NCBI GenBank assembly: GCA_002633005.1 | Contig: NMRA01000419.1 | Coordinates: 282,770-346,769 of the forward strand | DNA: 64,000 nt | Source of the DNA: Phoronis australis | Taxonomy: Eukaryota; Phoronida; Phoronidae | Direction of reading: 5' to 3' | Program-made: the position numbers and the translations under genes | Notes under the pieces: model-generated | What the model was told of the DNA's origin: nothing | Database searches by the model: none | Seen by the model: the letters and a program-made list of their open reading frames with translations, nothing else | Shown: positions 44,246 to 54,900 of the stretch, piece by piece | Position numbering within the stretch: the first letter of the stretch is position 1 | Layout of the letters: the number at the start of each line of letters is the position of its first letter

Positions 44246-44822
44246 AAAAATTACTAAATAAACTAATTGGAAAAAAAACTAATGAGGAGTGAATGTGAAC
44301 AGGAACTAAAAAAACTATAACTATTTCCCCCCTACCTAATAGTTAGTGGACAAACAGCCTCAATAATGAGACATGTTAGTACAAACTATGGCGTCCGGTA
44401 ACTATATCATAAAAAAGTGACTGGGGGCCCTAAACTAAGATTGAAAAATCTGAGGAAAAATGAGCCAATTCTTGGCAAAATGTCAAAACAACAAAAAAAA
44501 CCGAACAAAATGAGCTAATAATAAAAAAAACTGAACATCGAGTACCCTAATTGTCAACTAAACTAATAAAGAAATAGATTATCAACTTAACACAACAAAT
44601 AACAATAAGGTAGCATAGCTTGGTGAAACTGAGCAGACCTACCCGCGAATGAGTATCCCTGGATCCCTGATGTGACTGAAAAAAAACAAGAAATTTTTAG
44701 AGGAATGTCAAAGGTAGTAACTGGTAGCTTTTTGCTATTTCACGTGAACTATTAAACATTAACTACAAAGCTATGCTACTAAACAAAACAAAGCAACGCT
44801 GGATTCACTGTCGACGAGCCTA

Positions 44823-46524
44823 CAGCTTATACAATCGGCCGGCATTCCTAGCGGTCTGACGAAGGACTTGTCAAACAGTCATGCCGCGTTGATTGGCCAC
44901 CACCTCAGCCACCTCTCCTACGAACTGAGGATAATTTGGACGTTCCTTCAACGACAAATGTGGCGCGTCGGTATCCAAAAGGAGACGGTCTTCAGGTACC
45001 TTTCGCAAGGCATCAACTTGTCATCTTGTGAAGGTGTTACAGTTGCCGGAGAACCCGAAATAGCAGTTCGGAAACTGTTGGCAAAAATTCACTACACTAG
45101 CGTTGGTATCCCTGGTAAAAGTGTGTAGGTGTATCCTTTGGGTTGACGGAAGAAGATCCACAACGATGTTAAACACGGTTCAGAAGCCCCAGTCGTAGTG
45201 GGAACCAGGGGAGGCCGAACGGACATGGAACACCAGAGTCTTGTCCTTCACACTTCCATTGCGACGAGTAAGGTTTGCAAAGTACGGGAGTAGATTTTCA
45301 ATGAAACAAGCCTGTTCACGTTCGTTACCCAAGGACTGTTCAAACCCTATTTCGCCAAGACCAACGACGGAAGTTTCCCTGAGAAGCTGAAAGAGTATTG
45401 TTTTGGCTGCCTCCGAGAAGTTATTGACTTGTTTTGGGTGCACGCCTACCACCGCTTTGAACCCTAGAGGAAGGGCCCTCACGTAATCCTTGATAGGACG
45501 ACGATGGTATTCTGCTGGATCACAAAAAACAATGATGCCACCCACCAGTTTCATAGGATGCGACAAAGCGGTGAGGAGTCGCATCAAGAAGGTCCGGTAT
45601 GGACAGAAAACGGCTGTTACAAATATTGCATTTTGAGCTGTAAGCTGCCGTCAAACGGTCAATATGGAAATGGGAGTCTATAGCAGACTCTAATGCTTGA
45701 GATGATGTAGCTGGCGGAAGTACAGGAGCCTTGAATGGTGCTCGAGCAGCACTTGCATAGGTCTTCACGGTAGAAGACGTGGTCAATTGACTCACAAATG
45801 GCAGAGCTAAGGACTGTACATCTTTTGAACCACAGTTGAATGACAGGACCCACACTGAATGGTTAGGTTCTGGTTTGTGCGCCATCAGATGCAGCATCAC
45901 AAACCAGTGCATGCACAGGCCAGGGTTAAGTAATCTTCCAGAAATCGACAAAGGGGTTACTGGCGTCAGCCACCCCAGTACCCAGCACGAGATCATTAAG
46001 TGTAACTTGTCTTCTATAGTTACACGGGGCAGCTTGGCAACGCTTCGGAGGGCCAGTCTCGCGAGGTCGAGATCTTCATAGTTGCTCATTACTCGTCCTT
46101 CAATCTGCCACAACAGAGACTTAAATGCTTCAAAACGGGCATGTTGCACCTCATTGGATGAAAGGCGACACACTGAGTCAACATCAAAAACTGCCGGCAG
46201 ATGATTTGTCAAGGCGTGTGACCGTAAGTGGCCCTCTCCAGCTGAAAAGCTACTGAGGGGACAAATCAGATCTCCCGGCTTTGGTTTACGATTGGAAGGT
46301 GAAGATGAAGGTGAGGATGCAGATGCCTCACTGGGACGATTAGATACAGGTGGCGAGTCTCGATCACCAGTAGAAAGAGCTACAGACTGGTCAACTGGTG
46401 ACTTAGCAGAGTCAGTAGATTCTATAGTTTCCATAGGTTCAGGAACATCTTCCTGAATTAAATCTGGATTACGTACAACAGTTATCTTTGGTAGGTCTGG
46501 ATTATTCTTCAGATGGACATCCAC
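44823..46524 (-). pseudogene. Retrotransposon ORF with degenerate C2H2 finger and TatD-type nuclease domain
   Basis: TatD proteins are metal-dependent 3'-5' exonucleases with a TIM-barrel fold. The ORF opens at 46524 (334 codons to 45520) with a serine/proline-rich region, a worn zinc finger (CPLSSFSAGEGHLRSHALTNH, second cysteine lost) and a helical central region. The TatD domain follows with its motifs in order: DSHFHIDRL (45652-45678), VVGVHP (45435-45452), GLGEIG (45345-45362), VFHVR (45219-45233), HLHTF (near 45125) and LLLDTDAPHL (44956-44985). A frameshift near 45560-45585, another at 45180 and two later stops disable this copy. The domain has the normal length of about 285 residues. 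It lies downstream of integrase and upstream of the 3' LTR on the same strand. A host gene hit by the element is the alternative, but position and shared decay favour element-encoded. Confidence 0.82.
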
Positions 46525-46550
46525 ACATGAAAAAGAGGTTCTGGAACAAG
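46525..46550 (-). promoter_or_regulatory. Possible 3' splice site before the TatD ORF
   Basis: Minus strand TTTGTTCTTGTTCCAG, a good pyrimidine tract and AG, ends at 46541, 17 bases before the ATG at 46524 and just after the stop (46564) of the upstream frame. It would allow a spliced subgenomic message, as for env genes of some Ty3/gypsy elements. No donor was located. Confidence 0.4.
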
Positions 46551-46563
46551 AACAAAGATGTAA

Positions 46564-47206
46564 TTAAGTCTTGCACCGCGGACACAAATAAACATCCATA
46601 TCATGAGCATCATCAGCTGTAATGTTGACACACTCACCGTGTACCCAATCATCACGAGTCACACTGAATCATAAGGCCACCATGTTCAGGCTGACGACAC
46701 ACGCAATATAACTGATCATTTGCGCTAGTGTCAAGGTTAACAATGTTAACTATTCTTTGAAGCCAAGCAGGTAAATCCGTATAACTAGTCTTACATAATT
46801 TCATGCGATCATGATGAATCACTGACACAGAATTCTTAACACGAATTCTATATAGAGCTGGTGAGATGACTTCAGTGATAATACCAGGTCCCCTCCAAGG
46901 AGATGATAACTTCTTACAATTACGCTTTGAAGAAGCTGAGTCAAAGATAAACACCAGATCGCCTGTTCGGAAAACACGTTTAAATATAGTAAGGTCATAA
47001 TCTTTCTTCATAGAAGATTGACTAGTTTGCAGTACACCACGTGCAGTTTCGTGCTCTTTCAAAATCTGGAAATGATAACCAAAATGCGCGAAAAATTCAT
47101 TTACTGCTGCCACAGCAGTAAATGAATTTTTCATGCGTAATGCTGCGGTAGCTGTAACTTCGGCAGTCTGGGAAGGAAGGGGAATACATTCCACCCACAA
47201 CACCAC
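46564..47206 (-). pseudogene. Ty3/gypsy-like integrase C-terminus with PHD finger
   Basis: Integrase inserts retroelement cDNA; its C-terminal module binds DNA and partners. Minus strand from 47206: VNEFFAHFGYHFQ (the end of a core strand that normally precedes the HSDQG-type catalytic segment), then directly LKEHETARGVLQ, FRTGDLVFIFDSAS and LSSPWRGPGIITEVISPALY, the GPY/F-like C-terminal module. The catalytic segment between FQI and LKEHE is deleted. From 46714, YCVCRQPEHGGLMIQCDS begins a PHD finger; after a one-base frameshift it continues DDWVHGECVN and ends YLCPRCKT before TAA at 46564. All eight zinc-ligand positions can be placed if the shift is allowed for. Gag, protease and RT are absent, so the copy is 5'-truncated. 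Confidence 0.82.
47091..47131. repeat. 19-bp perfect inverted repeat with 3-bp loop
   Basis: Arms 47091-47109 and 47113-47131 are exact complements around CCA. It lies at the edge of recognisable integrase sequence: one arm encodes AVNEFF, and the sequence beyond the other arm no longer resembles integrase. Confidence 0.9.
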
Positions 47207-48335
47207 GTTTTAAAAATCTACTGCTCACAGCTATGTTTTTCTGCGAATTTCTGCGGCCTAGGTCTCCATTTATTTTTGGTCAGTTGACTTACTAGTAGTT
47301 AGTTTGCATATAGGACAAATCACTGCCGTAAGGGAGATATTTGCAGTTTTTCAGTGTATTTATATCCAATCTATTATTCATAGGTACCTGTTTCCATACA
47401 CATTGTTTTAGTATTTGTCTATTTTATCAGTGGGATAATAAATTGGTTGAACATTCCCATTACACTTCAGGGACATGCGCTGTTTGCCTTGCTTTCCACA
47501 AGCATTGTATTGCCTAGCCAGCTAGCTGTGTATCACTCAACGCCTAACAGATTGGAATTGATGAATAAAAAGTTGAAAATTTAGGGCAAATTCGCTTTTT
47601 AGTTCACTCAAACTCTCATAAGTAGTTTACAAGAAAATGTGGTATCCCATCCGCTTTTGTATGTCATTTTCAAAACAATATGCTCAAATTTTTGGTTTGT
47701 TAAAAAGACGTATGTGAAACAAAATTTGCTTCCAATATGAGTTCCCTGATAATTAAATACTACAAAAGTACTAATGAACTTCAACCATATCTAGTATGGT
47801 TGTGAGTTGTGCACAAACTTGTGAAAAAGATCAGTGAATGGAAGATAAAATCATGAAAGTTTTGAAACATCTAGTTGAGGTAACAAAATACAGAAAAAAA
47901 AATGAATTAAATACTCAAGTAAGCAAATTGCTGTATTTGATTCAATTTTTCTGTATTTAGTGAATGGAAGAATCGATGAAAAACAATTGGCGAATAGACG
48001 GTGCTCTATTTGATGGGGCTCAAAGTACAGCCATTTTGACATTGCTAGGTTGTGCTAGTAAGGTCAATAGTATATTCGCAAAACACTGTCCTTCATGTGG
48101 CAGGATATTGAGAGGTCTTGTGTCATCTCAGTTATATTTACATGAAACTTGCTCTACGATGCACTACCTGGGCTCAGTTCAGAATCTCAAAATGTGTTCT
48201 TCAGTTAACCAAAATTAAGAAGGTCAAGATTATAAATCTTTGAGAAAATGAGACACTCTGCCTTCGAGAGGCCATTGTTGAATGCTTGATGAAAGGCTCA
48301 TCTTCATGTTTTTGTGCGACTTCCGGTTGTGTCTA
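47207..48335. other. Gap between LTR element and IWS1 region
   Basis: AT-rich sequence without a supported gene. A plus-strand frame of 84 residues (47964-48218) has no recognisable domain. No 5' LTR was seen. Confidence 0.5.
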
Positions 48336-48653
48336 TTAAAGTTGCATAATTGCCTCTTTGAACTGCTCGTCAGCAGGCAATTGCTCTATGGCTAACTGGA
48401 TCAGGCACAAAATGACCATGCTGGAGGCCTGCGTTCTTCTACAGCTTAAACCAGGCTTGTTATAGCATTCAGGACTTTGTAGCTTTGAGCCCGAGAATGT
48501 CAAACTGCATAAGTATCGTTGGTCATCTCTGTCTTTGTTTGACAACAGTATCCCTATTAATAATAAATAAAGGCCAACAACTAGTAAAAATGTTGTTGTT
48601 GAGCTTTCCAGGATATTCATATTAATACTTGAAGATGATCTGCTGGACAACAT
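48336..48653 (-). CDS. Unidentified ORF, possible terminal exon
   Basis: A 105-residue frame starting MLSSRSSSSINMN, with a hydrophobic segment (FLLVVGLYLLLIGILL) and a polar half: ECYNKPGLSCRRTQASSMV, then ILCLIQLAIEQLPADEQF. The second half has the codon and residue balance of real protein (helical, no low complexity). It is preceded on the minus strand by TACTTATGCAG, a usable splice acceptor near 48504, so the true exon may be about 48336-48504 and the hydrophobic part intron. I do not recognise the family. It could be a real minus-strand exon or a retrogene scrap. Confidence 0.3.
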   Translation of the reverse strand: MLSSRSSSSINMNILESSTTTFLLVVGLYLLLIGILLSNKDRDDQRYLCSLTFSGSKLQSPECYNKPGLSCRRTQASSMVILCLIQLAIEQLPADEQFKEAIMQL

Positions 48654-48991
48654 CTACCTTGGTCATGTGGAACACTAGAAGTTGTAGTGGGACCTATGGT
48701 CACATGGTCACATGGGATCTTGTTTGTCTGGTGACATTGTCAACACTCTTTCCATGCAAATGAAAATTTAAATCTTGCGCCACCTAGCATGTTGAGAGGT
48801 TTGTTTTAGGGCTTAGGTGTAGAAAAAATCCTGTACCCCCTTGTTGTACGAGATCAGAACTACTTTTTAGTCACAGTGTGGTAAGAGTGAGTGACTTAGT
48901 GAGTCGCTTAAAAATGATCATCAAAATAGGGCAAGACTTCCTGTGATCACACTAACTGGATTTGTTGCACAGAACAATGTTCACCTAATCA

Positions 48992-51900
48992 GTGTATGAC
49001 TATGTTTTAGATGATGGTGGGTCTACACCTGTCCAAGATGAACGCGAATATCCAGACTTCACTCAAGCCTACAGTCAGCATGACCAAGGAGAAGAAAATC
49101 CTCCAGATTTCACTCAAGCATACAGTCAGCGTGACATAGGAGAAGAAGATGAACGTCCAGACTTCACTCAAGCGTACAGTCAGCAGCCTGAGCGTGATGA
49201 AGAAAGTCGGGAAAACTTTACTCAAGCTTACAGTCAACAGGTAATGGGTTTGCTAAGAACCACTAAAAATGTGTTCCTGGAAATCCCTTGCTTAAGTAAG
49301 CCAAGTACTTTGTGATCAGGGCACGTGATGTTTTATTTTTGAGACTTAAGGTCTACCTCATTGACCCACGAGGCCAGAAAATTCTCCAGTGATAAAAAAT
49401 ATTTCTCCTGTGTTTTGACTCAGGCAGGTACTCAAGGCTTAGAAAGTGTGTTTTGCAAAAATTCACTACAATATGGATTGTAACCTTGTTGCGTATTGTT
49501 GAGCTGGCCCAGGAGTTCACTCTGGTGTCCAAAATGCTTTTCCCAATTTCCCAGGGTGTCCATACCCTAGGCCTGAAAAGCCCAGTTGTTTCCTGGGCAA
49601 CTGACCCTGAAAATCAAGTCACCCTCCTGGAGCTAAGTTAGATTGTCCTGTTTTTTAAATAGCCTCTTTTTCAAGGCTGAAAATTCTCATTTTGCATTGG
49701 CACAGCTGACAAACTTGCTGCCAAACATTGATCAAAATCTCAATTTTATTCAGTTGATAGATGTCGGCAGCTATTCCACCTACTCTTTCGCGAGTGACTA
49801 GTCCTATCATACCAAGAAAATGTGCTTTGTAGATTCCTTGCAATGTTCACGATACACAAATTGTCACCTGTGGATCACGAACTTACCTAAAGTTTAATTG
49901 TGTTGTTTTAAATAATATCAGCACAATTATAGTTGTTGTTTTGTGTGAGATTTGCTTACGCATTAATGTTGTGTGTTAGATAAACTGCAGGCTATGATAA
50001 AAATTCATGTATTCAAATGCAATGATTTTTGTATGATTTTTCGTGGTTGGTTTCAGTCTCAAGAAAATGACGAGGAAGAAGGATTAATTGAGAGTGATAG
50101 CGAAGGTGAAGATGCGGCTGACACTGAAGACAGGGAAGAAGAGGTCACTGTTGAAGACAAAGATAAGGAAGAGGAATCTGATGATGGGGAGATAGTGTCA
50201 GAGGATGACGAGAGTGATAATGAATCGGACAAAGAGGATGAACAACACTCAGGAGAAGGTGAAATGGATTTATCTGACAATGACAGTGTGAATGATTCTG
50301 GTGGAGGCCGACAATCACCTGATGGACCTGCTAGTCCTGAGATGGACGAAGGGCCAGCCAGTCCTCAATCAGATACTGAGCCAGCATCGCCTGATGATGA
50401 CATAGGGCAATCTGGTCCTGCCTCTCCCAGTCCTGATTCCGACCAAGGCCCAGCATCACCTGATGGATCAGAATCAGGCAATCTGCACTTGACAGCTCCT
50501 GATGCACCAGACTCACCAGCCAGTAATCCTGCATCTCCAGTCAATGAGGACGATTCCAATGCTCGTGCATATTCCAGCGAAGACAACGGTCCCCAATCAC
50601 CTGACACACCCAGTCATGACACACCTGATTCACCTGTACAAGGTCAGGAAGAGCCCATTGCACCAGAAGAACCAGCTTCACCAGATGCTGAACTGGAAAA
50701 CCCACATTCCCCTGAGGAGGAACATGAAGGACCAAAGTCTCCAAACGTGAATCTTGAACAACCGGCTTCTCCTATTTCAGAGCAGGTTAAGCCAGAGTCG
50801 CCAGGCCAGGAGGCAGAAGAGCCTATGTCGCCAGGCTCTCCACTGGGTCCCGAGTCGCCTAAGTCTCCAGGCGAAGAAGGACCTGCCTCCCCAGTGTCAC
50901 CAGAATTTGAGGAGATTGAAACTGTGGCTGAAGAAGTCCACTCTTCAGTACCATCTCCAGGAAGAGTTGATGATGATGATGATGATGATAAGGAAGATGA
51001 TTCCTCTCCTAATGAAGTCACTGGCATGACAGAAAGTGTGGCTGAGGAAGTGGTGGGAGGGAAGGAGTCAGAGGATGAGGAACAGATGGTAGCTGAAAGG
51101 ATGATCTCTGCTGATGTTGCAGGTTGGTAATATTCACTGTGGTCGCTAGGAGCATAACATTTAGAGCCTTGTCACACGAAGGCAGTTCCCTGCACAATCT
51201 TGAAAACGGCACTAAAACTTCAGTGGGAACCGGATAAGCATTATACAATCTAAGCAAGAACCCCGTGGCCTGTCACATTAGAGGCATTTTTTGACCAAAG
51301 TACTTTCTTTCTGTCCATCCCTACCAGTAGCCGGTTTCATCAAAATATTAAGACAAGTGTGACAGGGCCTTGAACATTATGCTGAGAAATAGTTGTCATG
51401 TTGAAAGACATGTCAAATACCTCGCTATGGTACTTTGCGTTACTATGTAACCACTGTTGTGAGGTGATGTTGCTTGATTTGTCATGTAATGTTATTTCTT
51501 AAGTCACCCAGACAACAGGTGGTGCTGTTGGTGAATGACCTGACTAAATACCGGCTGCATAGTTCATAAAGCCATAACCATGTAATGGAAGTTAACGAGC
51601 AGACAATGGCTCAGTACATCAAAGATGAAAAGACATGTTAATCTAAGAGACAAAGAGGTGCAAGTTGCAGTCAGTCAGTAGATTTAGGTCGCAGTTGTAA
51701 TGTGACACAATAAAGACACAATATTTACATATTTAGTTTGGACACATTTGCAGCTTCCATTTGTTCTGATAACTCCTAACTATTGTTTTTAGCTCTGGCA
51801 AGTTGTTGACAGAAATCTCTGTCATCACTGCCACCTTGTGGTCACTGTCTATTTTCGTCTTTCTTTTCAGCACCAAGCCATGAAAGTGACAAGGAATCTG

Positions 51901-54900
51901 TAGATGAGAACGCTAGTGATGCTGAGAGTGAGAAGGGGTACTGACACGTTTTGTTTCTCTTAAATTTTGTGCTGTTTTTTGGCAATCTGAACTGTAGGAA
52001 CGTAATACTTGAGTACGGTGGTTGCTCTGCAATTGCATTGTGATGTGTAGAATTGGTAAATCGCATCACATGGTAAACTGCCTTCTTGACCCTTTATCAG
52101 CTTCTGTTCAGCACACATTTACAAAGTCATGTAACCAACATGTTGCTTTCTTTACAGGAGTGCTGTTGGAGAACTTATTGCCATTTACAAAGTCATGTAA
52201 CCAACATGTTGCTTTCTTTACAGGAGTGCTGTTGGAGAACTTATCGCTGACATTTTTGGATCAAGTGATGAAGAGGAAGAATTTGAGGTGCTTTTTGTAA
52301 AAAATGTGTCATAGGGCTCATAATTTGACCTTGTCTCCTTTGAGGAATTGAGAGCCTGTGTTGCAGTTGCTCACTGTTGATAGCTCAGTAGTCATTCTAC
52401 TTCGCTGAGTCATAAAAAAATACATGACGGACTACATCAACATGGAACCTTTTATTCAAAAGTTGAAACTTTCACCTTTAAGGGTGTAATGAAGTGTATG
52501 ACGAAATAAGAAAGCTATTTCCAGACATCAAGTATTTCAAGCGTGTTCATTTCTCTAATCTTAAGATTATTGTGTACTGTGCATTTTCACTAATTTCTAA
52601 CTAACTGGATTTTATTTTTAGTCGATTATGTTTGTTGTGCAGTTGTAAATACATTGGTAAATTTTTTCGGTACCCTAGGGATTCAATGAAGCAGACGTGC
52701 AGGAAGGCAAGACCAAGGCAAAGAGAGCTGTGATTGGCTCAGATGATGAACAGGAAGCTGGTGAGAAAGAGGCTGCACCAGTGGCAGACGATCAAGTTAT
52801 TCCAGACTTGTCTGATGAGGAAGATGATGACAAAGTCAACAGAGAGTAAGTAGGGGATGGGTGATGTGTAAACAGAGAGTAAGTAGGGGATGGGTGATGT
52901 GTAAACAGACAGTAAGTAGGGGACGGGTGATGTGTAAACAGACAGTAAGTAGGGGACGGGTGATGTGTAAACAGACAGTAAGTAGGGGATGGGTAATGTG
53001 TTACAGATATGAATCAAAGTAGAGAGTAACAGGACAACCCAAAAGAAATCAGTCAAATGATAGGAATCCATCATCATGATAGCTTCCTAAAAGGGAAACA
53101 CTAAATTTACTGGGCAGGTGTAGTAGCCGTCCGTCATGGCTGGCAATTTAGTGGAAAGTTGACATTAGTGGAATCGCTATTCTATTTTTAGAATATTGCC
53201 ATGATAACTGGTCACTTTTGCAGTAAGTAAAATTATCTATCATGATGGAGAAACACTGTTTTGTCTGATTACTGTTAGTGCACCTTGTAATTCATTGTTT
53301 CTTTGATCGGGGCGACATTTCAGGTCATTTTTACATATGAGCTGTTGAGCACTCGATCTTATTACTGGGGTTAAAGTCATACAGAGTAGAAATTGCTTTA
53401 CGGTTTTTTCAAACTTGATTCATGATTTCTCACATTTTTTGAGGATGGTAGTGGCACTACCTAGGATGGTTTGGGGAAATATTTCTATGTGCAGGGGTGA
53501 TGTCCTGTATGGTGGCTGTGTGTTGGAATACTTCTTCTAACATTTTATTCCTGCTTACAGTACACGACTAAAGTTATCAGACAAAACACCGTTTTCCCGT
53601 CATAACAGCAAATTCTGTTAACAGCAAAAATGACTGATAGTAACCATCAAGAGGGGTATCTTCTAATCGCAGAATGGTTGAGTCACCTTACTAACGTTCC
53701 TGTTAATTCCACGTCATTCTCTGTCGTGATGATAGATTACTCCGAGGGTCGTGACGGGAAATTCCGTGTCATTTTGTTTGAATACTTTAGGCTTGTACTG
53801 TAACTATGGCTTTTCACAAATGCAGGCTGTATGAGATTCCCCCATCTAGCTAATAGTAAACTTTCCATTAGGTCTTATCCAGCCAGGCAGAGAAAATTTT
53901 TTTTTGGAATAATGCGTGGTATGAGTTATCTGAAGGTCGGAGTGCTCACACTAAAACACTCATTCCGCAGAACTTTGAACAAACATGTGACTAGTGCAAG
54001 TTTTACCATATGTCTGTCATAATTATTAAGACATGAAGAAATGTAATGACCTGATGGGGTCGTACTGCTCAGGTTTGCATGAACACTGTCCTATAGGTGG
54101 CTCTCAAGTTAGCATCCAATAGCAACATCATGTGGAACGGTGTATAACTCAGGCTTCAGAATAACATTGTATCTTTATGTTCCAGGGACTTTGTGTCCGA
54201 CTTTGACCTAATGATGCAACGAAAGAAGGAGGAAATGGGAAAGAGACGGCGCAAGCGGAAAGACGTTGACATCATCAACGACAATGATGACCTCATCGTT
54301 GACCTAATTAGGAGGATGAAAGAGGCAGCTGAGGTAGAGTGCAGACCAGTCACTTACATTGACATGTGATGATTTTACTAGTTAGATAATTATACTATCA
54401 ATAAAATTAGCATTATGTAGAAACTTGTCTACAAGTATGTACATTTAGCCAAATATCTACAAACTATTGAATTTGGCAGCAAAAGTTTACATTTTCTGAA
54501 AGTAGAAATTCCATAGAATTCAATTTTTGACTTAATACCAATCTATCATTAATTGGTGTTGGGAATGTGCTTATGTCATGAAATTAAGTAATAAGGAAAT
54601 GTACCTTCATAGCAAAACAACAAAATCAATGACATGATGAGCAAATTTTATATAAAATGTTAAAGGTAAAAATCACAAAACAGCTGTTAAGTTTTTTAAA
54701 TTATCATTTTGTTTTTGTTTTATGCAATTTAAGTTGTTTTCATAAAAATTATGATTGTGAAACTGTTGCATCAGTAGATATTTTCAATGTTTTATGAGCT
54801 GCCATGTCTTAATATTTCAGAAACATGTATTTAACACTGAAATCATCCATGTCCCAATCTTCATGATCAAGAAAAATAATTTTCAGCTTGAATTTTGGTG

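Noticed and set aside
44868-45128. Plus-strand 86-codon ORF in the LTR element
   Set aside because: It is antisense to the C-terminal TatD motifs, which explain the open frame.
50059-51257. Several serine-rich ORFs opposite IWS1 exon B
   Set aside because: They are shadows caused by the acidic and Ser-Pro codon pattern on the coding strand.
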